Assembly (NCBI GenBank): GCA_002348385.1
Contig: DEBD01000037.1
Span: 234,166 to 298,165, forward strand
Direction: 5' to 3'
Length of the DNA stretch: 64,000 nt
Origin: Gammaproteobacteria bacterium UBA2965
GTDB taxonomy: Bacteria > Pseudomonadota > Gammaproteobacteria > Pseudomonadales > Azotimanducaceae
Below, one piece after another: positions 34,605 to 42,379 of this stretch. The translations under genes were made by a program, and so were the position numbers. The notes beneath the pieces are model-generated. The model was not told the DNA's origin, did no database searches, and was given only the letters and a program-made list of their open reading frames with translations. How positions within the stretch are numbered: the stretch's first letter is position 1; every line of letters starts with the position of its first letter.

Positions 34605-35453
34605 TCAGTAGCGCCGGCCGTCGCGACCCATGACCTCGCGGGCAAAGGTCACCAGCGCAGCTTCCTGGGCTGCCACGTCGTCGGTATTCAACGACATGAC
34701 CAGTTCCGTCACGCCCGCCTCGGCGTAGGCTTCAACACTCTCCCGGGTCACTCGGCTCATATCCAGACGAACCTGAACCGGCTGATCCGCATGATCCCGC
34801 CCAGCAGACTGCGCGGCAGCCTGGATGGCGGGCAGCCGTTTACGCACACCGTCGGGAGAGACTCCCAAACCGTGCCAGCCGTCGCCCAGACGGCCGGCCC
34901 GCCGCAACGCCGGCGGACGGTTGCCGCCCACCAGCAGCGGCGGATGGGGTTGCTGCAGGGGTTTCGGCGAACTGATGACAGCATCGAAGCGGAAGTGCGC
35001 GCCGTGAAAGCTGGCCTCGCGCTGTGTCCACAGCAATCGCATCACCTCGATGAACTCATCGCTGTATCTGCCGCGGGAGTCATAAGGCACCCCCAACGCG
35101 GCATTTTCCTCCGGCAGGCTGCCTACGCCCAAACCCACTACCAGGCGCCCGCCGCACAGGTGGTCCAGGGTGGCCAGCTCTTTGGCCAGCACCATGGGGT
35201 GCAGATAGGGCATGACGAGAACACTGGTGCCCACCTGAACACGTGAGGTGCGCGCTGCCAGCCAGGTGAGCGTGACCAGGGCATCGTGATATGGCGCGTC
35301 TTCGAGCCGGTCGCGCACGTAGCCCAGATTGAGCACGTGATGATTGACCCACACCGAGTGGTATCCAAGCGTCTCTGCCCGCACGCCCAGCCGCACCACG
35401 TCGTGCACCCTGTCGATGCCGAAGTTGTTCGGCACCACGAATCCGTAACGCAT
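34605..35453 (-). CDS. LLM-class oxidoreductase, F420-dependent type
   Basis: 282 residues. The pattern YGFVVPNNFGIDRVHDVVRLGVRAE, VQVGTSVLVMPYLHPMVLAKELATLDHL and GRLVVGLGVGSLPEE matches TIGR03619-type F420-dependent oxidoreductases. The GGNRPPALRRAGRLGDGWHG stretch is typical of the barrel's substrate-facing end. Substrate unknown. The preceding phytanoyl-CoA-dioxygenase-like gene ends 3 bp upstream on the same strand, so the two are cotranscribed. No F420 biosynthesis gene is in the window, so the cofactor is not proven. Confidence 0.87.
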   Translation of the reverse strand: MRYGFVVPNNFGIDRVHDVVRLGVRAETLGYHSVWVNHHVLNLGYVRDRLEDAPYHDALVTLTWLAARTSRVQVGTSVLVMPYLHPMVLAKELATLDHLCGGRLVVGLGVGSLPEENAALGVPYDSRGRYSDEFIEVMRLLWTQREASFHGAHFRFDAVISSPKPLQQPHPPLLVGGNRPPALRRAGRLGDGWHGLGVSPDGVRKRLPAIQAAAQSAGRDHADQPVQVRLDMSRVTRESVEAYAEAGVTELVMSLNTDDVAAQEAALVTFAREVMGRDGRRY

Positions 35454-35456
35454 ACG

Positions 35457-36329
35457 CTAAACGCGCTGGTGTTCCGGGAGTGGTCTGAGCCGCGGATAAA
35501 ACGGATGTCGCAACGGATCTCCGGGCTGGAGTTTGAGCCCCAAGCCTGGCGTCAGCGGCACCGTGGGCCGGGTGGGCGGCCGCGCAGCAAAAACTATGTC
35601 ATCGCCGTAGCAGCGCACGGTAATGGCTCTGCGCCTGCCGTCAGCATTGGTCGGCCCGCCCCCATGGAGCGCACCGGGATGGGCCAGGATCACATCGCCG
35701 GGTGTGATGTCCCAGGAAACGATGTCGAAGCTGGCGCGATCGGCCTCGATGTCGGGAAGCGGCGGCAAGTCTTGTCCGTAGTGCGGCAGCGTCGGATCTT
35801 CCTTCACCCGCTGGGGATCGAATCCGTCGTACATGGGGCCAAGGTGCGAGCCGGCAACGTATTCCAGGCATTGTGCCTTGGGCAACGGATCTAGCGATAT
35901 CCACATGGAGGCAATCTGTTGCCCCTCCAGCGGCCAGTAGGGCAGGTCCTGGTGCCAGGGCGTGCGCTCGCAGCCGCCACCCTCCTTGATGAAGAACTCG
36001 TCCGAGTACAGCCAGACGTTTTTCGAACCGATGAGCTTGCCGATCATGTCGGCGATAGGCGAGTCGTAAAACAGGCGCTGGATCTCAGGCGCCACGTCGA
36101 AATTGCGAATGGTCTCGATGAACTCGCCAGGCTCGCCCTGATAAAAGAGATGCTTGTTTTGGCCCGGATCCGCCAGGATGCGCTGCAATCCCATTTCCAG
36201 CAGCATCAGCCACTCAGGGTGCAGGGCGTTGGTTACGCACACCACGCCGTCGCGCTGGTAGCGCTCGATCAGTTCAGGAGTGATCAGCGTCGTCGGATCC
36301 TGCGGGGGTAGCTCGCGTGTCTGCACCAT
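35457..36329 (-). CDS. Phytanoyl-CoA dioxygenase (PhyH) family protein
   Basis: 290 residues. The Fe(II) facial triad is visible as H126 and D128 in TPWHQDLPYW, with H222 in HPGALHGGGPTN; Arg232-234 nearby would bind 2-oxoglutarate. The YQRDGVVCVTNAL start is standard for PhyH. It is a non-haem Fe/2-oxoglutarate hydroxylase, probably acting on a lipid or small hydrophobic metabolite. Cotranscribed with the LLM oxidoreductase that follows. The two could act on the same compound; that is inference. Confidence 0.92.
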   Translation of the reverse strand: MVQTRELPPQDPTTLITPELIERYQRDGVVCVTNALHPEWLMLLEMGLQRILADPGQNKHLFYQGEPGEFIETIRNFDVAPEIQRLFYDSPIADMIGKLIGSKNVWLYSDEFFIKEGGGCERTPWHQDLPYWPLEGQQIASMWISLDPLPKAQCLEYVAGSHLGPMYDGFDPQRVKEDPTLPHYGQDLPPLPDIEADRASFDIVSWDITPGDVILAHPGALHGGGPTNADGRRRAITVRCYGDDIVFAARPPTRPTVPLTPGLGLKLQPGDPLRHPFYPRLRPLPEHQRV

Positions 36330-36374
36330 GCCTGCCTTCCATCTTTCCCTTAGCCGTAATCTAGCAGGACGGAG

Positions 36375-36683
36375 CTATTCCATCATCTTGCACTTGAAGC
36401 GGCCGACCAGCACGCCGTCTTGCAGATAGTCGGCCATCTCCTGCTCGTCGAGCACAATGGAGGTTGTGGAGAATGACCAGGTTCTGCGCCCATCCTGCCG
36501 ATGCACGCTGGCGGGTACCCGTTGGGCTCCCAGCTTGACATAGCTCCGCGCTCCCCGGTCTGCGAGGTAGAGGACGCTGCGCCGCTCTCCTTCGGGTGCG
36601 CACCCCCACATGGAAATGCCTTCCAAGGGGTATCCGGACACCGAGACCACGAGTAGCGCAAATAGAATCGCCATTCGCACCAT
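36375..36683 (-). CDS. Small secreted protein of unknown function
   Basis: 102 residues. A signal peptide covers about the first 18 residues (MVRMAILFALLVVSVSG), then a mature domain with two Cys residues, one near residue 28 (WGCAPEGERR) and one near the C-terminus (RFKCKMME), which could form a disulfide. No lipobox. I do not recognise a family. An alternative start at the fourth residue is equally possible. It lies 45 bp upstream of the PhyH gene on the same strand and is divergent from the SDR at 36789. It could be cotranscribed with the PhyH/LLM pair. Confidence 0.6.
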   Translation of the reverse strand: MVRMAILFALLVVSVSGYPLEGISMWGCAPEGERRSVLYLADRGARSYVKLGAQRVPASVHRQDGRRTWSFSTTSIVLDEQEMADYLQDGVLVGRFKCKMME

Positions 36684-36788
36684 GGCTGGAGCTCCGAAGA
36701 GGCCGCGCCATTATGTCACATTTGCGCACGCCAAGGGGTTCCGCAGCCTGTGATAGAGTCCAGACCAAACAATCACGGAGGATGCAGC

Positions 36789-37556
36789 ATGGATTTGGGA
36801 CTGCAAGGCGCGAAAGCCGTCATTTCTGGCGGTACTCAGGGCATTGGGCTCGCAGTGGCGAAAGCGCTGCTTGGCGAAGGCGCATCGGTGAGCATTGCCG
36901 CGCGCCGCAAGGAAGGGGTAGATGCCGCGGTGGAGGAACTCTCGGCCCTGGGCACAGCCGTGGGGCAGGTGTGCGACGTGAGCGACTACGACGCCACCGT
37001 TGCCTGGATGCAAAACGCGGCGGAAGCGCTCGGAGGCATCGACATCGTGATACACAACGCCACCGCCAGCGGGCAGCCCGGCCCCGGCACACAGTCGTGG
37101 ACGAACAACTTCAACATCGACGTACTCGGTATGGTAGGCATGAGCGAGGGCGCCCTGCCGTTTCTCGAGCAGTCCGATCGTGCAGCCTTGGTTCAGATCG
37201 CCACCATCACCGGCATCGAACACCACGACGTACCCATCTCTCCGAGCTACGGCGCAATGAAAGCCGCTTCCATTCGGCATATGGCCCAGTTGGCCCAGCA
37301 GTGGGGGCCCAAGGGCATTCGAGCGAACAGCGTCTCACCCGGGCCCATTTTCATCGAGGGAGGCGTGTGGAACGCCATCAAGGACAACGCAACGGCGTTG
37401 TACGAGCGCGATCGCGACTTCCATCCCACCAAACGCATGGGTAGCGCGGAGGAAGTGGCCCGCGTCGTGACGTTCCTGGCAAGCCCGGCCGCAAGCTGGG
37501 TAAACGGCACCAACACCCGCGTGGATGGGGCGTTTACGCGTGGGGTGGACTTCTAG
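36789..37556 (+). CDS. SDR family oxidoreductase
   Basis: 255 residues from ATG 36789, preceded by GGAGG. Nucleotide-binding SGGTQGIG is near 13-20, ALGGIDIVIHNATASG near 77-92, YGAMKAA near 158, and SPGPIFIEGGVW near 185. Paralogue of the SDR at 9084-9842 (same start and same SPGPIFI motif). Thr occupies the usual catalytic Ser region (QIATITGIE). The substrate is unknown; the crotonase gene follows 87 bp downstream and may be in the same operon, consistent with a beta-oxidation-like role. Confidence 0.9.
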   Translation: MDLGLQGAKAVISGGTQGIGLAVAKALLGEGASVSIAARRKEGVDAAVEELSALGTAVGQVCDVSDYDATVAWMQNAAEALGGIDIVIHNATASGQPGPGTQSWTNNFNIDVLGMVGMSEGALPFLEQSDRAALVQIATITGIEHHDVPISPSYGAMKAASIRHMAQLAQQWGPKGIRANSVSPGPIFIEGGVWNAIKDNATALYERDRDFHPTKRMGSAEEVARVVTFLASPAASWVNGTNTRVDGAFTRGVDF

Positions 37557-37643
37557 CGCGACGGCCACGCCCCCACTACGGACGCAAGCCCATCCGATGG
37601 GGTAGAGTTGTAGCTTCCATTCCAACAAGAGTAAGGAGCGCCC

Positions 37644-38453
37644 ATGGCCGTTTCTCCATCCAGCACCGGCGAGCTTCTCGTGGAGCAACACGACCACGTG
37701 GTCGTCATCACACTGAACCGACCCGAGCGTCTGAACGCCATCAGCGGCGAAATGCTTGGCGAGCTGTCCGCCAAGATGGTGGAGGCCAACAAGGATCCAG
37801 ATACGCGCTGCATCCTACTCACTGGTGCCGGCCGGGGTTTCTGCTCGGGACTGGACCTCGTCGATACGGGCAGCAACATGGAAGCGCGCCGCGGCAACAA
37901 CCGGCCGCGCCAGCTGTTCGACGTACGTGACGCACCCATCAACGTGATGTGGAACATCGACACGCCCATTATCTGTGCCATCAATGGCGCCGCTGCCGGC
38001 TACGGCATGGACATCACGCTGCTGTGTGACATGCGCATCGCTTCGGAAAACGCCAAGATGGCTGCGCTAACTGCCAAACGCAACGTAGTCCCCGAAAGCG
38101 GAGGCACATGGTTACTACCACGGCTCATCGGCTGGGCAAAAGCCGCCGAGCTGTACTACCGGGCGCGCACGCTCGATGCTGCCGAGAGTCTAGAACTGGG
38201 CTTGGTGAACGCGGTGGTACCTAACGACGAACTCATGGATACCGCCATGCAGTGGGCCCAGGAAGTAGCGGAAAATGCGCCGCTGGCGGTTCAGACCACC
38301 AAACGCATGATGCGAATGGGCCTGGAGGAGTCCTATGACACCGCAGTAGACCATCTCATGGTGCACTTGGCCGGCATGTTCCAGAGCGAAGATTTCGAGG
38401 AAGGCGTGAAGGCCTTCCTGGAGAAACGGAAGCCGAAATTCACCGGCCGCTAG
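37644..38453 (+). CDS. Crotonase family protein (enoyl-CoA hydratase/isomerase)
   Basis: 269 residues. LTGAGRGFCSGLDLVDTG is near 62-79 and INGAAAGYGMDITLLCDMRIA near 113-133. The position of the first hydratase Glu is Asp (GYGMD), and the second (PEI in hydratases) reads KRNVVPESG, so the standard Glu-Glu pair is not conserved. A non-hydratase crotonase activity, such as isomerase or ring opening, is plausible. AAGGAGC precedes the ATG. Follows an SDR on the same strand. Confidence 0.88.
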   Translation: MAVSPSSTGELLVEQHDHVVVITLNRPERLNAISGEMLGELSAKMVEANKDPDTRCILLTGAGRGFCSGLDLVDTGSNMEARRGNNRPRQLFDVRDAPINVMWNIDTPIICAINGAAAGYGMDITLLCDMRIASENAKMAALTAKRNVVPESGGTWLLPRLIGWAKAAELYYRARTLDAAESLELGLVNAVVPNDELMDTAMQWAQEVAENAPLAVQTTKRMMRMGLEESYDTAVDHLMVHLAGMFQSEDFEEGVKAFLEKRKPKFTGR

Positions 38454-38589
38454 CCGTGCCGCGGCCGCTCTCGAGGGAGGGGCGCGCCACGACAACCTAG
38501 GCCCGGTGCTTTTCTTGTGGCAGCCCGCCGACGCCGGTCCAGGGCGTCTGAGCAGCGATAGAACGCAGTTGCCGTGGCGTGGAGCCGGA

Positions 38590-39180
38590 CTAACGAGGAT
38601 CTAACCCGCGCTTTTCCCGATACTTGTTCATGCGCCCAGCGTCGCTATCTAGACGCTCGCCGAGTTCATCGTCTGAGAGGGTCCCGGCAATGTGGCCCGC
38701 CGCCTTGGTGCCGTTGTACATAATCTTCTTCTCGGGGGTCACGGCGAGAATGGTGCGCAGCGGGGAATCCAGGAAATTGTAGAAGAAGTCCTCACCTTCC
38801 TTGTTGTCGGGATTGCCCTTCTTCGCAAGTGCCCGGTAGAACCAGTCTTTGGTCTCGGCATCCTGAAAAAACTCGCCCCGGCCCTTGAAGGTGATAGCCC
38901 CGCGAGGCAGATCCTCGGAGGAGCCCTCGGGATAGCCGGCCGCACTCACATTCACCGACACGCGCGGATCACGCTTGATCGCGGCGGCGCGATGCCGGTG
39001 CTCAGCGAAAGTTATCCAGATCTTACCATCGTGCCAGACGAAGGAGTGGGTCACGCCGACGGGCCAACCATCCTTGGTGCCCCACATCAACACGCACTCC
39101 CGCGAGTTGTTCATTAGTTGTTCGATCTCCTCGTTCGAGAAGGGGTAGACGGAGACAATTTCGTGGTCCTGCTTAGCCAT
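38590..39180 (-). CDS. PPOX-fold flavin/F420-binding family protein
   Basis: 196 residues from ATG 39180, preceded by GGAGGAC; a start eight codons earlier is less likely. The split beta-barrel of the pyridoxamine-phosphate-oxidase superfamily is suggested by WPVGVTHSFVWHDGKIWITF, RAAAIKRDPRVSVNVS and GAITFKGRGEFFQD. These bind FMN, F420, haem or biliverdin. It may be an F420-dependent reductase like those that accompany luciferase-like proteins, but the sequence does not decide the cofactor. It stands alone between the crotonase gene (convergent) and the PRPP-synthetase-like gene, 86 bp upstream. Confidence 0.8.
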   Translation of the reverse strand: MAKQDHEIVSVYPFSNEEIEQLMNNSRECVLMWGTKDGWPVGVTHSFVWHDGKIWITFAEHRHRAAAIKRDPRVSVNVSAAGYPEGSSEDLPRGAITFKGRGEFFQDAETKDWFYRALAKKGNPDNKEGEDFFYNFLDSPLRTILAVTPEKKIMYNGTKAAGHIAGTLSDDELGERLDSDAGRMNKYREKRGLDPR

Positions 39181-39266
39181 GCGGTCCTCCCTGCTGTTGG
39201 CCAATGGGCAAGCATAGTGGATGCAGCCAGCTCTGCGAAAGGGGTCACCCGGGACAAGCTACCGGA

Positions 39267-40493
39267 CTACGGCTCCCGCTCTTGCTCCACGGCCCCCGAG
39301 CCGTGCAGGGTGCGCAGCTGATCGCTGGACCAGATTTTGCGGATGAAGCGGGGATTCTTGGAGGACATCTCGATCTGATACAGGGACTCGTCCGCCTCGG
39401 AGTCAATCTCCAGGATGTCGCACAAACTTCTGGCCAGCCACTTCTCGGTCTTTAGCACAACCATCTTCTTACGCAGCCGTCCCTGCACATCCCGGTTCTG
39501 AACCGCAGGTAGCGTGTTCAGCGTCAGAATCTCGTCGATGGCCGTATGCGCCATCTTTTCGCGACCCTCGTCGCTGGCATAGAAGTGCGAGACCACGAAC
39601 ACGGTACGGCCCGGGCCCACCTGCTTGAGGAACTGACACGATTTCACCACCGTGGAGCCGGTGCGCACCATGTCGTCGAACAAAACGATATCGTGTCCGG
39701 CCACCTCGTTGAGGGTGGCACCGCTCTCCGGGTGCAGGCTAATCTCGACCTCGCGCTCCCCCGAACGCTCCTTCCTCAGCAGAATGAACTTAGCGTTGGG
39801 CAACTCGAGGCGCGCGTACATCTCCTCAACGAACTCCCGCGCACCTTCGTCCGGCGCGCACAGCACCAGCCCAGCGCCGCCGTCCTCGAAGTGAATGATG
39901 TCTGAGTGGCGCAGGTAGTCCACGTAGATTTCGTATGGAATCAGGTTCTGAAAGCGCCCCTCGAACACCTCGTCGAAGGTGCGCTGCACCGAAAACGAGT
40001 GATTGTGGACGGTGAGCACGCGGTCCACGCCGGCAAGGTGCAGCATCTCCGCGTACAGCCGGGCGGTGAACGGCTGACCATCGAATTTCTTGAGATCCCA
40101 CTGGTCGCGCCGTTTCAGCGTCTGTCCCAGCTCCATGCGGGGACCCCTATCCTGCGCGCTGTAAAACAGGTCCGGCTCCACCAACATGACCTCTGCTGCC
40201 CCGTTCTCCTTGGCGGCGCGAGCAATCAACAGATTACGCATGGCCAGATTGTTGCGGCTCACCAGCCGGCTGGAGGTGCTCACAATAACCACGGTCTTGC
40301 CCGCGAGCTGGTTGCCAATGGCGTTGAAGTCGTTCTCGTCGGAAATGAAGCGTGGGCAGAACTCCGTGTTCGCGAACGTCTTCATGCTGATCTGGTCAGA
40401 GATGTCCTCGGCCTGGCCCATGGCATAGGCCACATCGATGGCAAACGGGTTATCGGAGGAATTACCAACCACGACGACGTCGTCTAGATGCAT
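39267..40493 (-). CDS. Divergent ribose-phosphate pyrophosphokinase-like protein
   Basis: 408 residues from ATG 40493; a start 15 codons earlier (40538) is possible. Conserved PRPP-synthetase order: an N-terminal domain with SISMKTFANTEFCPRF-like segment and VIVSTSS, then SAQDRGPRM, DGQPFTARLYAEMLHLAGVDRVLTV, and the PRPP loop in DIVLFDDMVRTGSTV near 290. The catalytic loop usually written DLHSxQIQGFF reads VHNHSFSVQRTF here, and there is an insertion after QDRGPRM. Housekeeping Prs is about 315 residues. This is likely a paralogue of changed function rather than the main enzyme. Divergent from the broken gene at 40644. Confidence 0.77.
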   Translation of the reverse strand: MHLDDVVVVGNSSDNPFAIDVAYAMGQAEDISDQISMKTFANTEFCPRFISDENDFNAIGNQLAGKTVVIVSTSSRLVSRNNLAMRNLLIARAAKENGAAEVMLVEPDLFYSAQDRGPRMELGQTLKRRDQWDLKKFDGQPFTARLYAEMLHLAGVDRVLTVHNHSFSVQRTFDEVFEGRFQNLIPYEIYVDYLRHSDIIHFEDGGAGLVLCAPDEGAREFVEEMYARLELPNAKFILLRKERSGEREVEISLHPESGATLNEVAGHDIVLFDDMVRTGSTVVKSCQFLKQVGPGRTVFVVSHFYASDEGREKMAHTAIDEILTLNTLPAVQNRDVQGRLRKKMVVLKTEKWLARSLCDILEIDSEADESLYQIEMSSKNPRFIRKIWSSDQLRTLHGSGAVEQEREP

Positions 40494-40643
40494 GGCGCCA
40501 ATCTCGTATTTCGGTGACCGGGATTCGGGCTCGCACATCCCCTATGCGAGCGGGCGACATGATAACCACTTTCCGTTCGATTCGCCCACTTTTGCACTCC
40601 GATGCGCGTATCACTTCTGCAAGGCCGATTAGTTGGTCAGGTC

Positions 40644-40945
40644 ATGAAGGTCGCCACGCTGGCGCTAGGCGCGCACCTGGAACAGGTAGCGGCCGAATAC
40701 CTGCGGGACCGCTACAGCGGCCCCGGCAATCTCATAGGCACGCAGATGCTGGACGAGCCGCCGGTACTGGCTTCGACGTTGCGGACTTAACCACCGAGCA
40801 CGAGCTCCCTAGCCAACTGGGTGTGGACTTTCCCATGCCTCCATCACCCCAACCCTGGGGTGATGGAGGCATGGCATTGGTGGTGGATCCCAACGGCAAC
40901 GTCTTCTACATGGATGAGGTATATGCGCTCCACCGGGACCGTTGA
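40644..40945 (+). pseudogene. Frameshifted small gene, unidentified family
   Basis: An ATG at 40644 opens a frame reading MKVATLALGAHLEQVAAEYL and onwards to GTQMLDEPP, which then stops at 40790. The coherent reading continues in another frame from about 40770, as TGFDVADLTTEHEL and then GMALVVDPNGNVFYMDEVYALHRD, to a stop at 40945. The second part sounds like the end of a VOC/glyoxalase-type protein (ALVVDPNGNVF), but I am not sure. One indel near 40768-40775 would rejoin the halves. A perfect 19-bp hairpin lies inside the second half. Confidence 0.5.
40833..40874. repeat. Perfect 19-bp inverted repeat (hairpin) with 4-base loop
   Basis: The arm beginning CCATGCCTCCATCACCCCA pairs without mismatch with the second arm TGGGGTGATGGAGGCATGG across an ACCC loop. 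It lies within the downstream half of the broken gene and is in frame there, so it may have arisen as a palindromic duplication. As RNA it would be an extremely stable hairpin; no T-run follows, so it is not a classical terminator. Confidence 0.85.
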
Positions 40946-41008
40946 CGCACCGCGTCACGCACCTCCGCAGCCCAACCTGAGCCCCTGCCTTAAGGCTCGA
41001 AGGCCGGT

Positions 41009-42295
41009 TCACTGCGCCATGGCCGCCTTGGCCGACGCGTCGATGCGCCGCAGCTCAGGGACGCTCGCCAGGAGCACGAAGGTGAGTAGCGCAAGCCCTA
41101 CCGCACAGCCCAGCATAGCCACATCGATACCCGCCGTTTCAGCAATATAGCTCACCGGTACCGCCCCCACGGGCATCAGGCCAAAGGTCATCATCATGAT
41201 GCTCATGACACGGCCGCGCATCTCCTGATCGATGATGAGCGTCACGATGCTCATGTGCAGCGACATGAAGATAGAGCTCACCAAGCCCATGAGTACGCAC
41301 GTGGTAATGGCCATGGGCATGGTGGTGGAAAGCGCGAATCCACCCAAAGTGACCGCCCAAAGGAGCGATGTCAGATACAGGGTGAAACCCTTACGGTCGC
41401 TGTCGCCAATGCGCGCCAATATGAAACTGCCGACAATAGCTCCCGCGCCCATCACGCTCATCAGCACGCCCAGATCATCCGGCCCGCCACCCAGCATCTC
41501 GTGATTGAACACGGGCATCAGCGACTGAATCGGAAAGCCGAACAACAGCGGCAGGAAGCTCATGAGGATCAATCCACGCAGCAATTCGTGCCCCCAGATG
41601 TAGCGAAAGCTATCACCGATATCATTCCAGATGCTTCCTCGCTTGAGCATGGTGGAGTGTCCCTGGTACTTGATCGCAAGCAGCGTCAGCACCGAGACCA
41701 GATAGAGGGCGGCGTTGATCATGAACACCACGCCCACGGCAAAGTGCGAACTGGTATCGCCCCCCGCCAACAGCGCAATGACCACCCCCGCCAAGCTCGG
41801 GCCCAGGACGCGCGACAGATTCATGGAAGCAGAATTGAGCGCAACCGCGTTTACCAGCTGGTCATCGCCCACAATCTCCGGAACCATCGCGGACCGGGCC
41901 GGCATGCTGAACGACATGATGCTGCCATTGAACAGTCCAAAGGCAATGAAATGCCAAAACTCGATGTTGCCGGTGATCACGATGATGGCGAGCAGCAGCG
42001 TGCTCGCGGCGTTGGCTGTCTGGGCGGTCAACGTCACCCACTTCTTGGTGAGGCGATCGGCGGCCACCCCACCAAACAGCGAAAACAGAATCATGGGCAG
42101 CGAGAACGACAGCATCACCCAGGCAAGCTGAATCGGCGACTGCGTCATGTCGTAGATCAACCACCCGCGCGCGATCATCTGCATCTGCATGGACATCGCC
42201 GCGGCCAGACTGCCAAACCATAAAAACCGGAAATCCCGATTGGCAAGCGAGCTGAACATGCGCGACGATCCCCGTGGCGCGGTGTTGGGTCGCAT
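41009..42295 (-). CDS. MFS transporter (enterobactin exporter/EntS-like)
   Basis: 428 residues from ATG 42295; the longer reading starts at TTG and adds non-family sequence. About 12 membrane segments. FRFLWFGSLAAAMSMQMQMIARGWLIYD near the start, FSLFGGVAADRLTKK in the 2-3 loop, and RVLGPSLAGVVIA in helix 5 match the MFS_3/EntS-like drug and siderophore export branch. Inner membrane; substrate unknown. The stop is 63 bp from the pseudogene stop (convergent), and the propeller lipoprotein gene lies 84 bp downstream of its start on the same strand's upstream side. Confidence 0.9.
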   Translation of the reverse strand: MRPNTAPRGSSRMFSSLANRDFRFLWFGSLAAAMSMQMQMIARGWLIYDMTQSPIQLAWVMLSFSLPMILFSLFGGVAADRLTKKWVTLTAQTANAASTLLLAIIVITGNIEFWHFIAFGLFNGSIMSFSMPARSAMVPEIVGDDQLVNAVALNSASMNLSRVLGPSLAGVVIALLAGGDTSSHFAVGVVFMINAALYLVSVLTLLAIKYQGHSTMLKRGSIWNDIGDSFRYIWGHELLRGLILMSFLPLLFGFPIQSLMPVFNHEMLGGGPDDLGVLMSVMGAGAIVGSFILARIGDSDRKGFTLYLTSLLWAVTLGGFALSTTMPMAITTCVLMGLVSSIFMSLHMSIVTLIIDQEMRGRVMSIMMMTFGLMPVGAVPVSYIAETAGIDVAMLGCAVGLALLTFVLLASVPELRRIDASAKAAMAQ

Positions 42296-42379
42296 ATAGG
42301 TTCTCTGCGAGGGAATCCACCTTTGTACGCCGATCGGCGCCAACGTGCAAAAGTTGTGCGCTCCTGAGGCGGCCGGACG

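Noticed and set aside
38461..38488. NotI (GCGGCCGC), XhoI (CTCGAG) and AscI (GGCGCGCC) sites within 28 bp, looking like a cloning polylinker
   Set aside because: No vector sequence flanks it, and such sites occur by chance in high-GC DNA; it lies just after a crotonase stop. Read mapping would settle it.
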